Shown one piece after another: positions 50,400 to 60,963 of a DNA stretch of 64,000 nucleotides. The notes beneath the pieces were generated by a model. The model was not told the DNA's origin. It searched no databases and saw only the letters and a program-made list of their open reading frames with translations. The translations under genes and the position numbers were made by a program. The stretch is from Mycobacterium sp. (GTDB taxonomy: Bacteria > Actinomycetota > Actinomycetes > Mycobacteriales > Mycobacteriaceae), in NCBI RefSeq assembly GCF_019247635.1, contig NZ_JAFBAR010000090.1, positions 161,583 to 225,582 of the forward strand. Reading direction: 5' to 3'. Within the stretch, counting starts at the first letter, position 1. Every line of letters starts with the position of its first letter.

Positions 50400-51176
50400 C
50401 TAGTGCTTCTTGTCGCGCACCTTGTAGGTCGAGGGCCACGACTTGCGCGACTCGTCGCCGGTCAGCGGGGTTCCCATCCCGCCGACCTTGACGTTATAAG
50501 CCTCCTTACCGGGCCCGACCTCGCGATTGGCGTGTTCCTGGGCAAGGTAATACAGCTCGTCGATGGTGGCCTCGTCGTAGGCGACGAACGAGGTTTCCCG
50601 CGCGACGTCCTCGATGCCGGCGAGCATCCGGTCCGACAGGTACCGCGAGGCGAGCGCCGCCGCACCCAGCAACGCAAATGGGATGACCCAGTAGCAGACG
50701 AACGACAGCGGGGTCTTGGTGTCCAGAAGCGTCGCGTTGCGCTGCACAACGGGCGGAATGGCCGACGACACCGCCATGCCTGCGAACGCGGCGATCCAGA
50801 CCCAGGTCAGCACCACCGTCATCCGGCCGAACAGCTCGGTCTTGACCACATCGGGCGGCTGCTCCGCGGCGGCGAATTCACGCACGAACGGCTTACCGGT
50901 CAGCGCGCCGACAAGCGCCACAACAAAGATGCCGGCCGCGCCCAGTGGCTGTATCCACCGCTCCAAGAACGAATCACCGAGCGTAAATGCCAGCACCGCC
51001 AGCACTAAAAGTATTGCAACAGAACCGGTTTCAAGCGTATGGCCGGGCTTGCCGAGGGCACGACCGATCGCCAGCGCCGCCACGGCGATGGCCAACGCGA
51101 CCAACACGGCAGTGACGAACGGGACGTTGCCGACGAGTACCCAGTAAACGATCCACGGTGCGAAACCAAACAGCAT
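50400..51176 (-). CDS. Multi-pass membrane protein, unknown function
   Basis: 258 residues from ATG 51176 (GTG 51182 is two codons earlier). About six or seven hydrophobic helices, then a hydrophilic C-terminal tail from VARETSFVAYDEATIDELYY to KVRDKKH. No family recognised. It is flanked by the DUF427 gene and a frameshifted SnoaL-like pseudogene. Confidence 0.75.
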   Translation of the reverse strand: MLFGFAPWIVYWVLVGNVPFVTAVLVALAIAVAALAIGRALGKPGHTLETGSVAILLVLAVLAFTLGDSFLERWIQPLGAAGIFVVALVGALTGKPFVREFAAAEQPPDVVKTELFGRMTVVLTWVWIAAFAGMAVSSAIPPVVQRNATLLDTKTPLSFVCYWVIPFALLGAAALASRYLSDRMLAGIEDVARETSFVAYDEATIDELYYLAQEHANREVGPGKEAYNVKVGGMGTPLTGDESRKSWPSTYKVRDKKH

Positions 51177-51306
51177 GCCCACGGTGGGTCAGTGTAGGGC
51201 CGACGGACTTGAAACAGATTTTAGGTCCACATTTCCCCGGCTGTCCTTCCGAAATATGCTGCACGACGGAAGGATTCTGCAGTGTGGGACACCGAGAGGA
51301 TGGATC

Positions 51307-51723
51307 ATGGGCGCGACAGAGAATCGGGCACTGCACACACGCTGGCAAGAGGACGAAAACCGCCAGGACCTGTCCCATCACGAGGATTACCTGCGCGCCG
51401 ACATCGAGGTGGTCCAACCCCGGCGCGCAACCCGTGGTCGATATCGAGGCCTACCGGGCCATGATGCAGACCGCGTACCACGCGATGCCCGACTTTGTGG
51501 TCGAGGTTGACGACCAGTTCGCTACGGACGACCGCGTGGTATGCCGCTGGCGCATCCGCGGCACGCACAGCGCGGACTCGTTCGGGTTTGCAGCGACGGG
51601 CAAGCGCATCGAGTACGCGGGCTGAGCCTGTGGGAATTCGAGGACGGCAAGGCGCGACGTGGTTGGATCTACGCTGACCTGCCGGCGCTGATGGCGCAAC
51701 TCGTTGCGCCAGCCGATCCCTAG
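51307..51723 (+). pseudogene. SnoaL/NTF2-like protein broken by two compensating frameshifts
   Basis: Three reading frames together give one protein: MGATENRALHTRWQEDE... HHEDYLRADIEVVQP, then QPVVDIEAYRAMMQTAYHAM ... RIEYAG, then LSLWEFEDGKARRGWIYADL. The first break is in a CCCC run near 51418 (one extra C), the second in a GGG run near 51620 (one G missing). The family resembles the ester cyclase/SnoaL polyketide cyclases. Sequencing error in homopolymers is an alternative explanation. Confidence 0.7.
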
Positions 51724-51759
51724 CAAAACCCGTCGCCACGAAGCGACAGTGCGCACCCC

Positions 51760-52515
51760 TTACGGGGAGCCCCCCGGCGGCGCCGCACCAGCCGCGCCAG
51801 CCGCGTCCTGCAGTACCTGCCGCAACTTATCGAGTGGATCGCCAGCGGTCGGGTCCAGCCGGCGCTCCGGGATCTCCTGGCCATCGGGCGTGACGGCGGC
51901 GGACGGCGGCGGCGGGGGCGGCGCCGCCGGTGGCGGTGGCGGCGGTGGTGGCGGTGGCACCTCGGGCGGCGGGGTGTTCAACGCAATTCTCTTGGCTGCC
52001 AACCGGTTCGCGGCGTCGTGGCGAAGGGCCCGCCGCTGCGCGTCCGGATCGCTGTTGCCCAAGAAACAGGCCGGCGGCGCGTCGTCAACGACGGACAGCG
52101 CGCTCGCGTAACGCTCAAGCGCGCGTGCCTTGTCGCCTGCCGCCGCGGCCCGGTCGCCCTGAGTTTCGCGCACGAATTCCAGGTTGACCCGCACCGGGCA
52201 GGAGTGCGAAGCATCGGTGTGGGCAAGCGCGGCGGTGAAGCGACTATCGGCATCCTCGAGCCGGCCCTCGAGCACGGCGGCGGCACCCGCGGCGAACAGT
52301 GCCTTCGCCGGTTCCACCACGTTGGCCACGCCGAGGACCGCCGCATCGACCCGCACCGCGTTCGCGTCACCACCTGCGAAGTCGGAGACCGCGGAATTCC
52401 CCGCCAGTACAACCGAAATCAGTTTGAAGGCGACCAGCAGCGCGGCGACGGTCAGGGGCGCCGAGTAGATCAGCAGCCGTCGTCGGAGCCGCAGCCGTGC
52501 CGGCCTGAGCGTCAC
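51760..52515 (-). CDS. TPR-like membrane protein with polyproline tail, last gene of MoxR-VWA operon
   Basis: 251 residues from GTG 52515, whose GTGA overlaps the stop of the upstream VWA gene. One transmembrane helix near residues 13-38 is followed by a helical tetratricopeptide-like region (FTAALAHTDASHSCP ... ALERYASALSVVDDAPP). A proline tract of more than ten residues and an acidic C-terminus complete it. The gene position is that of the BatB/BatE-type accessory protein in Bat operons. The open frame extends to 53025 within the VWA gene and was trimmed. Confidence 0.8.
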   Translation of the reverse strand: MTLRPARLRLRRRLLIYSAPLTVAALLVAFKLISVVLAGNSAVSDFAGGDANAVRVDAAVLGVANVVEPAKALFAAGAAAVLEGRLEDADSRFTAALAHTDASHSCPVRVNLEFVRETQGDRAAAAGDKARALERYASALSVVDDAPPACFLGNSDPDAQRRALRHDAANRLAAKRIALNTPPPEVPPPPPPPPPPAAPPPPPPSAAVTPDGQEIPERRLDPTAGDPLDKLRQVLQDAAGAAGAAPPGGSP

Positions 52516-53501
52516 GTCAAGTCCCGCCGGGCGATGCGGCCGCGCCGGAACTCGCGGACCGAAAGGTAGATCTCGGTGAGCAGCAGCCCCGCCGCGAGCA
52601 GCGCGGGCAGCCAGTACAACTCGGTCCGTTCGACGGCCTCCGCCCCGACGCCCGTGCGGTTCGGCGCGTCCGGCAGGGCCGGGTGGAACGGCTGACCGGG
52701 ATCCCGGTGTAGGTATGGCACGCCGAGCTGTCCTGCGACTCTTCGTAATGTTGCTTCGTCGATCACGTCGGCGGGGCCGTAGCCCAGCACGGCTCCCCCG
52801 TCCACCGAGGCCTGCGTGAGGTCGAAGTCGCGCCTCGGCGCTCGCGACCCGAGCGCACCAGAACCGAAGTACAGCACAATGTTCCGCGAACCCGGATATT
52901 GTTGCGCCGCCTGGATCAGCTGGTATCGCAACACGTTTCCCGCCGCGCCGGCGTCGACGTCGAATGCGGCGTCGGCACCCGGCTGGTAGGAGTTGAGAGC
53001 CGCGATGGTGGGGCGCAGACTCCAAACGTCCTCGGACAGCGGCCAGTCCAGCGAGGCCTGCGAGGCGAAGGCGACGAGCGCGTACCGTGCCGCGGGGTAC
53101 TGGTTGATCAAGGCTGAGATGTCGTCGCGGATCCCCGCGATCCGTGGTTCACCGGCGGCGGGGGTACCAGGGTTGCCAGCGTTCCCGGAGATGCCGTAGT
53201 CCTCGAGACCCGAGTCGACCGACCGATCGACGATGAGGAACACGTTGAGATTTTTGCCCGCTACGCTCTGCCGCGACGATATTGTCCCCCAACGATTGTC
53301 ATCGTTGCGGATTCCCGGACGGGTTGTCGCAGCGATGAGCAGTAGCACCGCGAGTGTCACGCCGCTCCATCGCAGCACCGCGCGGCCGCGGCGGCGCCCC
53401 GCCGACAAGAACACCTGGCGCAGCGCCTCCAGACGCGCCACGCTCAGCGCGGCGGCAACGACGGCGAGAATCGCCCAGGGCAGCACAGGCTGGAACGTCA
53501 T
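52512..53501 (-). CDS. VWA-domain membrane protein (BatA/BatB-like)
   Basis: 329 residues from ATG 53501. Two N-terminal helices, a von Willebrand A domain with the MIDAS-like start NVFLIVDRSVDS and ALVAFASQA, and a C-terminal helix (LYWLPALLAAGLLLTEIYL). The MIDAS DxSxS reads DRSVDS, slightly degenerate. It is coupled by ATGA to the upstream gene and by GTGA to the downstream gene. Confidence 0.85.
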   Translation of the reverse strand: MTFQPVLPWAILAVVAAALSVARLEALRQVFLSAGRRRGRAVLRWSGVTLAVLLLIAATTRPGIRNDDNRWGTISSRQSVAGKNLNVFLIVDRSVDSGLEDYGISGNAGNPGTPAAGEPRIAGIRDDISALINQYPAARYALVAFASQASLDWPLSEDVWSLRPTIAALNSYQPGADAAFDVDAGAAGNVLRYQLIQAAQQYPGSRNIVLYFGSGALGSRAPRRDFDLTQASVDGGAVLGYGPADVIDEATLRRVAGQLGVPYLHRDPGQPFHPALPDAPNRTGVGAEAVERTELYWLPALLAAGLLLTEIYLSVREFRRGRIARRDLT

Positions 53502-54475
53502 CGGCGTAACACCATCAGGGCCACACACAGCACCGTCGCCGACACCAACGCGATCGCCAGCGGTACCACCGGCGCATCCCCTGAGTCCGCTGTCACGACG
53601 GTGCCGTCGGCCAGCCGCGCCGGTGGGCTGTGCGCCCGTATCTCGTTGAGTCCCGGGGCCAATGATCCCGGACCCGGTGCTAGGTACCGCCCGCCGGTCT
53701 GCCCGGCAAGCGCGATCAGCGACCCGCTCGCGGGTGACGGGGCCGTGTCGACCACATTGAGTTGGGCCCCAGCGCGTTCGGCTAAGTCCCGCACACCACC
53801 GTCGGTGAACAGTGCGTCACGACAGTCACCGCCAGCACGAAGATCTGACGGACCGAGGTAGATCACCGAGCGCCGGTGCGTGCTGCGTTCACCGAAGGCG
53901 GGAAACCCCGAGATGCACAGTGCCAAAACGTCATCCACGCTGGCGGCGTAGTCACTGTAAGGCACCGGTGGCGCGAAAGACGCAGACCGCGGCACCTGTG
54001 CGTGGGCGTACTCACCGAATAGCGCTGCGGCGTACTGCAGGTCGCGCGTCAGCGGTACCACCCGCCGGTTGACCGACGTCAGGCCGATGCGTTGGCTTGT
54101 GTAGGACGTGCTGGCCTGCCGCGCGAAGAAGTCGAGCAGTTCCGCTGTCGCGGTATCGGTCACCGGCTGCCCGACACACAGCATGATGTCTTCGGGGTGG
54201 GCGGCGTCGAAACCCTGGTCGGCCCCGGTCGGGCGGGCCGCCGCCCAAGTGGCGGCGGCGAACATGACCGTCAGAACCACCAGTGTCACGGCCATCGAGA
54301 GTGAACGCAGTCGGGCCGCTTTTGCGTACTCGGGCAACCGGGTCAACCGTGCGACGTTCGCCAGCGGGCGCAGCCGCCGGCGGGCGGCGGTCATGGGAAG
54401 CAACGCCGCCAGCGCAACGGTGGCGACGAAGCAGGCTGATCCGACGGCCGCTACCGACCACCACTTCAGGTCCAC
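53498..54475 (-). CDS. Membrane protein with VWA-like domain
   Basis: 325 residues from GTG 54475. N-terminal helices (VAAVGSACFVATVALAALL; LSMAVTLVVLTVMFAAATW), an extracytoplasmic VWA-like region with IMLCVGQPVTDT where the MIDAS Ser positions are not conserved, and a C-terminal helix. It overlaps both neighbours (54466-54475 upstream, 53498-53501 downstream), so it belongs to the MoxR operon. Confidence 0.8.
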   Translation of the reverse strand: MDLKWWSVAAVGSACFVATVALAALLPMTAARRRLRPLANVARLTRLPEYAKAARLRSLSMAVTLVVLTVMFAAATWAAARPTGADQGFDAAHPEDIMLCVGQPVTDTATAELLDFFARQASTSYTSQRIGLTSVNRRVVPLTRDLQYAAALFGEYAHAQVPRSASFAPPVPYSDYAASVDDVLALCISGFPAFGERSTHRRSVIYLGPSDLRAGGDCRDALFTDGGVRDLAERAGAQLNVVDTAPSPASGSLIALAGQTGGRYLAPGPGSLAPGLNEIRAHSPPARLADGTVVTADSGDAPVVPLAIALVSATVLCVALMVLRR

Positions 54476-54939
54476 GAGCGGATCAACTCCTGCGCTTCGA
54501 TATTCACGTCGGCGACGTCGGCCCGCGCCTCGGCGTTGAACTGCGCGTCGCCGAGCCGGGTTAGCAGCGATGCGGCCGCGGCCAGGTGGTTGCCGGCCAA
54601 GTCGTCGACGTGCAGGTACTGGGCCGGCGCGCCGGTCGCCTGATGCAGAAAGCTCCGTAGGGTCCGGCTGATCGCCGCACACGCCTGCGGAGCCGACATC
54701 CGCCCGGCGCGGTACTGGTCAGCAATGTGCTGCACGCGGCGGGCGAAGCGGTTGCGGATGAGTTGGGCGTGCAGCCGCCGCACGAGCGGCAATCGCCGCA
54801 GCCGGTGTGCAGGCAGTGTCCACACGAAAACGCTTGCATGCCAAACGGTTAGGGCGACCAACAACAGCACGGCCCACACCAGCCACCAGGATGAGTACGA
54901 CTGCGGACCGAACAGATGGGGCAGCAGTTCATCCGGCAC
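54466..54939 (-). CDS. DUF4381-like membrane protein
   Basis: 157 residues. One N-terminal helix (SWWLVWAVLLLVALTVWHASVFVW) and a cytoplasmic helical domain containing PQACAAISRTLRSFLHQATG, the usual DUF4381 core. In MoxR-DUF58-VWA operons this protein sits between the DUF58 and VWA genes, exactly as here. It overlaps the upstream gene by 11 bp. Confidence 0.8.
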   Translation of the reverse strand: MPDELLPHLFGPQSYSSWWLVWAVLLLVALTVWHASVFVWTLPAHRLRRLPLVRRLHAQLIRNRFARRVQHIADQYRAGRMSAPQACAAISRTLRSFLHQATGAPAQYLHVDDLAGNHLAAAASLLTRLGDAQFNAEARADVADVNIEAQELIRSWT

Positions 54940-55807
54940 GGGCGGCCACCTCCGTCAGGCCGACGAGCTCACGCCGGATGTGATCGCTGCCCGCGATGGT
55001 CGCGTGCGGTATCGAGTGACCGGTCAGGAACGTAGCAAGGCGAGCGCGGCGGGCCTGCTCGGCTCGGCGGTAGGCGGCGACCACCCGCGGGCCGAGGTCG
55101 GCTCCGTTCAGGACGAAACGACCGGTGGCGACGTCGTACCCGTCGGTGTTGTCGGGACCCACCGCGGGCATGTCCGACACCATCGCCCACATGATGTCGT
55201 GGCGCCCCCTCAGTCTGGTGAGCACTGCGCTGAGTCGCTCGTCCCCGCGCTGACCCAGGTCGGGTTCGTCGGATACCACGATGATCAGCATGGTGTGTCG
55301 GTAATGCGTTGCGACGTAATCGAGTTGGGTGGTGACGTCGCTGGCGCCGGCGTCGGTCATGGTGTGCTGGTACCAGCGGTGCAGTAGTCCCTCGATGTGC
55401 GTCTCGCCCCGACGCTGGGGGACGTTCACCGAGCCGCGGCGGTCGCCGTAGACCATGCCGATCTGATCGGAGCGTCGTAGGCCGATCAACCCGACGGCGC
55501 CCATGACGTGCGCCGCGACGTCGCGCTTGCATTCCCCGCTCGGGGCGAGCGCCGACATGTTGCGACCGGCGTCGGCGACGAGCAGGATTTTGTGGTGCTT
55601 CTCGGAGACGAACCGCTTGATCAGTACGCTGCCCGAGCGCGCAGAGGCCTTCCAGTCGATGTCCCGCACGTCGTCGCCGGGAACGTACGGACGTAGGTCG
55701 TCGAATTCCATGCTGCGCGTATGCAAAAGCGCGTAGCGACCGCCCTCGAGCAGGCCGCGAGTGTCGGTGCCGAAGTGCGCCTTTGCCCGGTTGAGGTGTT
55801 TGCCCAA
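54929..55807 (-). CDS. DUF58 domain protein
   Basis: 292 residues from a TTG at 55807. The DUF58 signature EFDDLRPYVPGDDVRDIDWKASAR is complete, followed by a VWA-like fold (KILLVADAGRNMSAL). GAGG of the moxR stop region serves as RBS. No better start exists, since the frame runs back inside moxR. It acts with MoxR in a chaperone-like pathway maturing VWA proteins, by analogy to other bacteria. Confidence 0.88.
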   Translation of the reverse strand: MGKHLNRAKAHFGTDTRGLLEGGRYALLHTRSMEFDDLRPYVPGDDVRDIDWKASARSGSVLIKRFVSEKHHKILLVADAGRNMSALAPSGECKRDVAAHVMGAVGLIGLRRSDQIGMVYGDRRGSVNVPQRRGETHIEGLLHRWYQHTMTDAGASDVTTQLDYVATHYRHTMLIIVVSDEPDLGQRGDERLSAVLTRLRGRHDIMWAMVSDMPAVGPDNTDGYDVATGRFVLNGADLGPRVVAAYRRAEQARRARLATFLTGHSIPHATIAGSDHIRRELVGLTEVAARAG

Positions 55808-55814
55808 GATGACC

Positions 55815-56816
55815 TCAGGGCACGCGAACGGCCCGCAGCGCGGCGTCGACCACGACCTCGGGAGTGATATCGGCGCTGGCCGCTTCGAACCCGAGGATGA
55901 GCCGGTGCCGCAACACCCGGTGCGCGAGCTTCGCAATGTCTTCGGGCAGCACGTGTGCACGCCCAGAGAGCACCGCCTGCGCCCGTGCCGCCTTGCAAAA
56001 CGCAATCGTCGCGCGTGGGCTGGCACCGTATTCGACCAGACGCGCGATCTGCTTGGGGAACGCCTGCGCGGGGCGGCGGGTCGCGTCGACCAGTTGGCTG
56101 GCGTAGAGCATCAGCGCGCGATCCATGTGGACGTGGCGCACGAGGTCCTGCAGGCGCAGCACGTCGTCGACGCTGACGACCGGCGGGGTGGGTCGCCCCT
56201 TGTCATAGACGCCTGCGTCGATGCGCGACATCACTTCCACCTCCTCCTCCGGGTTGGGGTAGCGCACGATCTCTTTGAGCATGAAGCGATCGGTCTGCGC
56301 CTCGGACAGCGGATAGGTGCCTTCCTGGTCGATAGGGTTCTGCGTGGCGATGACCAGAAACGGATCCGGGATGGGGTGCTCTCGCCCGGCTATCGTGGTC
56401 TGCCGCTCCTCCATCGCCTCGAGCATCGCGCTCTGGGTCTTCGCACTTGACCGGTTGATCTCGTCGAGCAACAGGATGTTGGCGTGCACCGGACCCAACT
56501 GGGTGACGAACGAGTTGGTCGCCGAGTCGTAGATCTGCGTGCCGATGATGTCGCTGGGCAGCAGGTCGGGCGTGCACTGGATGCGGTGGAAGCGGCCGTG
56601 AATCGACTCGGCGAGCACCTTGGCGGCGGTGGTCTTAGCCAGCCCGGGCACGCTTTCGAGCAGGATGTGGCCGCCCGCGAGCAGACCTATCAGGAGCGAC
56701 TCCCTCAGGTTGCGCTGCCCGACGATCTTGGCTGCGAACGCCTCAGCGATAGCGTCGACGATGCGCCGGGCGCCATCCAGTTCGCGCTGATCCGGTTGTG
56801 TTCGTGCAGTAGTCAT
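55815..56816 (-). CDS. moxR: MoxR-family AAA+ ATPase
   Basis: 333 residues. Walker A ESVPGLAKTTAAK (residues 54-66) and Walker B NILLLDEINRSS with sensor ATQNPIDQEGTYPLSEAQTDRF are the MoxR hallmarks. It is the first gene of a compact MoxR-DUF58-DUF4381-VWA-VWA-TPR operon, likely involved in cofactor or metal insertion, or folding of a VWA-type client. The methyltransferase gene lies 31 bp upstream on the same strand. Confidence 0.93.
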   Translation of the reverse strand: MTTARTQPDQRELDGARRIVDAIAEAFAAKIVGQRNLRESLLIGLLAGGHILLESVPGLAKTTAAKVLAESIHGRFHRIQCTPDLLPSDIIGTQIYDSATNSFVTQLGPVHANILLLDEINRSSAKTQSAMLEAMEERQTTIAGREHPIPDPFLVIATQNPIDQEGTYPLSEAQTDRFMLKEIVRYPNPEEEVEVMSRIDAGVYDKGRPTPPVVSVDDVLRLQDLVRHVHMDRALMLYASQLVDATRRPAQAFPKQIARLVEYGASPRATIAFCKAARAQAVLSGRAHVLPEDIAKLAHRVLRHRLILGFEAASADITPEVVVDAALRAVRVP

Positions 56817-56847
56817 ACGGCCGTTGGCATACCCGGGCGCCGATTTT

Positions 56848-58155
<1,308 letters not shown>

Positions 58156-58220
58156 TTAGATGATCAAGCCGTTCGAGCGGCCGAAGCTCTACGTGACCGC
58201 TTTTCTCGGACAGCCGCGCC

Positions 58221-58267
58221 CCCGTGCCCCCAGTCGGACTCGAACCGACACTGGGCGGATTTTAAGT
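58221..58267 (-). repeat. tRNA 3'-end fragment, attachment-site copy 1
   Basis: 47 bp identical to 61413-61459. Read on the minus strand it contains anticodon loop CTTAAAA (anticodon TAA), a T-arm GTCGG-TTCGAGT-CCGAC, and the acceptor 3' strand TGGGGGC with discriminator A. The 5' half of a tRNA is absent to its right. This is the expected outer att duplicate of an element inserted into a tRNA 3' end. Confidence 0.85.
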
Positions 58268-58384
58268 TGGACGCCGGAGTCCCGTTTGGGTTAGCTGTAA
58301 TGCGCTCCGAGGCCGAGCAATTGTCAAGAACTGTGGATCGAGGTCGTTGAGCGGCTCGTCGATGGGGCATGTTTCGTCGGTTGC

Positions 58385-58831
58385 CTATGTCTGACGTGAG
58401 GACGCAGGTCGGTGTCGCCGCGCTGCGAGCCAGCGGGTGGCGAACCAGCAGAACAGTGTGAAGGCGATACTGGAATAGATCAGGTTGATGACCACGCCCG
58501 CTGTTGGATCGAACCCGAGTCGGTGCAACTGGCTGGCTTTGCGGGCATCGATACCGTGGCTGAGCTCCCATGTAGTTCCCGCGATCGCGCCGACCTGCCC
58601 GGCGAGCACGACGATGATGACCCGGATCACCCAACGCGTGCCGCGCAGCACCATCACCGCGACGCCGGTCAAGCCGACCGCGACCGAGATATAGGCCAGT
58701 GCTTGACCTGTCTCGCGGTGCGCGGCGGCGAGGACCAACGCGGTGACGGCCAGCCCGACGCCGGCAAGCATGAGCCCGGCCACGCTGATCGCCAGCGGCC
58801 GATGGAACGCACGCCCGTCAGTTCCGAACAT
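58385..58831 (-). CDS. Four-helix membrane protein, unknown function
   Basis: 148 residues with four hydrophobic helices (LAISVAGLMLAGVGLAVTAL and others). It lies 12 bp downstream of the flavin monooxygenase gene, so probably co-transcribed. It resembles actinobacterial small membrane proteins without assigned function. Within the first tRNA-flanked segment. Confidence 0.7.
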   Translation of the reverse strand: MFGTDGRAFHRPLAISVAGLMLAGVGLAVTALVLAAAHRETGQALAYISVAVGLTGVAVMVLRGTRWVIRVIIVVLAGQVGAIAGTTWELSHGIDARKASQLHRLGFDPTAGVVINLIYSSIAFTLFCWFATRWLAARRHRPASSRQT

Positions 58832-58843
58832 CGTCTTCGGCGG

Positions 58844-59983
58844 TTAGCTGCGCATGAACCGAACAGCGGTATTACGCACGGCGATACCGGCCCGTGTGCG
58901 GGGTACCAGCAGCAACACCGAGGCCGTGAATACTCCGCGCTGTCGCCGTCTTGTCATCAGCCGATGCCGCCGCTCGTAGCGGCACAGTGCGGCCGCTGGA
59001 TCGCCGGGTGTACGAGCAAGTTCCTCGGCCAATGTGTATGCACCAGCCACAGCGAGTGTGGAGCCGTCGCCGAACAGCGATAGGCACGATGCTGCATCAC
59101 CGACCAAGGTGACCCGGCCGGTCGACCAGTGTGGCAACCGAACTCGGCTCACCGAATCGAAGTACAGATCGTCGGCAGTGTGTAATCGGTCGAGGAATCC
59201 AGCGAAACCGCCCAGCCGGCCGGCGTACGCCTCGGTGACGAGCCGCTTGTGACTGTCGAGATCGCGTTGGTCGAAACCGGGCACGCCTCGGTGGCGGAAG
59301 ATGAACGCCGCCCCGGGTTTTCCTGACCCTGGACGCACCGCGAACACACGGCCGGGAGTGTTGAACACGATCTGTTCGTCGCCGATCGTCCGGTCGACGG
59401 GCAAGGTGGCCGCGTTCTCCCCGCTCCAGCGCGCCACTGCTACGTACATGCCCATGTGCCGGACGAATCCCGCCTCTGGGCCGAAAGTCAGGCGACGAAC
59501 CGTCGAATGCAGTCCGTCGGCCCCCACCACCAGATCGAAGTGTTCGGGCTCGGCCCGGTCGAACGTGACATCCACTCCGCCCCTGTCCTGCGCCAGCCCG
59601 GTGATCGAATCACCCCAGCGCATCTCCGCGGACCCGTGGGCGGCCGACAGCAGGATGGCTGCGAGGTCGGCGCGCGCGATCTCCACCTCTCGGTCACCGG
59701 CGGAACCCTGGAATGCCTTCATGCTCACACTGGCTCGCTCGTGTCCGTCGGCGTCGACGAATACGAGCCGGTTCACCCGAGTTGCCACAGCTCGCAACTG
59801 CGGCATGATCCCCATCTGTTCGACGACGGCAACCGCGGACCCTTTGATGTCCACCGGGTTCCCGCTGGATCGCTGCCCGCTCGCCCATTCCACGACCGTG
59901 ACCCGAAATCCGTGCCGCGTGAGCCAGTACGCCAAGGTCGATCCGGCGACCCCGGCGCCGGAGATCAGCACACTCATGCTCAT
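58844..59983 (-). CDS. FAD-dependent monooxygenase (class A flavoprotein)
   Basis: 379 residues from ATG 59983. N-terminal dinucleotide motif VLISGAGVAGSTLAYWL, mid motif DLVVGADGLHSTVR, and VTLVGDAASCLSLFGDGSTLA binding the FAD ribityl chain. This is the PHBH/TetX-type hydroxylase family, acting on aromatic or antibiotic substrates; the substrate is unknown. It is divergent from a TetR gene, which probably represses it. Confidence 0.9.
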   Translation of the reverse strand: MSMSVLISGAGVAGSTLAYWLTRHGFRVTVVEWASGQRSSGNPVDIKGSAVAVVEQMGIMPQLRAVATRVNRLVFVDADGHERASVSMKAFQGSAGDREVEIARADLAAILLSAAHGSAEMRWGDSITGLAQDRGGVDVTFDRAEPEHFDLVVGADGLHSTVRRLTFGPEAGFVRHMGMYVAVARWSGENAATLPVDRTIGDEQIVFNTPGRVFAVRPGSGKPGAAFIFRHRGVPGFDQRDLDSHKRLVTEAYAGRLGGFAGFLDRLHTADDLYFDSVSRVRLPHWSTGRVTLVGDAASCLSLFGDGSTLAVAGAYTLAEELARTPGDPAAALCRYERRHRLMTRRRQRGVFTASVLLLVPRTRAGIAVRNTAVRFMRS

Positions 59984-60002
59984 GGCGCCTCCCTCAGATG
60001 AA

Positions 60003-60060
60003 GTGGACGAATGTCGTCCGCTTGCATCCACGGTAGGCTAACCGGAAGAGATTCGTCCAC
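60003..60060. promoter_or_regulatory. Candidate TetR operator in the divergent gap
   Basis: GTGGACGAAT (60003-60012) and ATTCGTCCAC (60051-60060) are perfect reverse complements. A further TCGTCC (60014-60019) pairs with the first GGACGA across three bases. The elements bracket the gap between the monooxygenase and tetR start codons, the usual location for an autoregulatory operator. Confidence 0.5.
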
Positions 60061-60077
60061 ATGTCCGAGGTGAGCAG

Positions 60078-60641
60078 GTGCGATCCGATGCGCGGAGCAA
60101 CCGTGATCAGATCCTGGCGGCCGCGAAAATCGTCTTTCGCGAGCAGGGCGTCGACGCACCGATGAAGGAGATCGCCGACCGTGCCGGTGTCGGTGTGGGC
60201 ACCCTGTACCGTCGGTTTCCCGATCGCACGACATTGATCACCGCGACGGGGCATGCGTATCTGTCGGATCTGGCCGAGATGGCCGAGATGGCTCGCCGGG
60301 AGGAAACCCGAGCCTGGTCCACGCTGTGCCGTTTGCTGGGTGAATGCGCCGAATTGCGGTTGGGCGCATTAGCTTCCGCCCTCGAGCCCACCCTGCTCTA
60401 CGACGAACTCCACCGCGATCCGCAACTCACCGCGATCCGAGGCCGCGTCGCCGAGCAGGTTATAGCGATTACCACACAAGCGCAGGCCGATGGAGATCTA
60501 CGCGTCGACGTCGATCCGCGCGACATCGCCCACCTGATGACCCTGCAGATCTACGCGCGCCCCGACGAGTCCTACCCCGACGCCGTCCGGCGAACGATGA
60601 AGATCGTGGTTGACGGTCTGCGTGCCAGCCAGACAGACTGA
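60078..60641 (+). CDS. TetR-family transcriptional regulator
   Basis: 187 residues. The N-terminal HTH is clear: ILAAAKIVFREQGVDAPMKEIADRAGVGVGTLYRRFPDR. The C-terminal ligand-binding domain is divergent (SBP_bac-like TetR_C). The start GTG 60078 is preceded by a GAGGTGAG region. It is divergent from the FAD monooxygenase and presumably represses it until substrate binds. Confidence 0.92.
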   Translation: MRSDARSNRDQILAAAKIVFREQGVDAPMKEIADRAGVGVGTLYRRFPDRTTLITATGHAYLSDLAEMAEMARREETRAWSTLCRLLGECAELRLGALASALEPTLLYDELHRDPQLTAIRGRVAEQVIAITTQAQADGDLRVDVDPRDIAHLMTLQIYARPDESYPDAVRRTMKIVVDGLRASQTD

Positions 60642-60963
60642 CCCATCATGACGGCGACGTCACTTTCCACCGATACGAACAGCTCTCGGCCCCGCCAACC
60701 GACATCACAGTCCACCACTGACCTAAGTCGGAATTCACCGGCGTAGCCAAACGCGCTGGGGTACAACGCTTCGATCGATCAAACGATCGTGGCTGGACTA
60801 ATCGGGGTGGGCACGTCCATGCCTTTCCTCTTACTGTCACATCGTGTGCGGCCCCTTCCTGTGGGCAGCCTTACACGATCGCAACAACGGTCCGACAAAC
60901 TCACCACTGTTTTCGCGACGACACGCACCGGCCACTAGAGCCGCGTCGATCTAGCCTGGACGA
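60642..60963. other. Intergenic region with no recognised gene
   Basis: 322 bp between tetR and the HEPN-like gene. Short frames on the minus strand lack an RBS or family features. A leaderless-type -10 box for the HEPN-like gene lies at its right end. Confidence 0.5.
60952..60957 (+). promoter_or_regulatory. -10 box for a leaderless HEPN-like transcript
   Basis: TAGCCT ends six bases before GTG 60964; no Shine-Dalgarno sequence is present. Confidence 0.4.
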
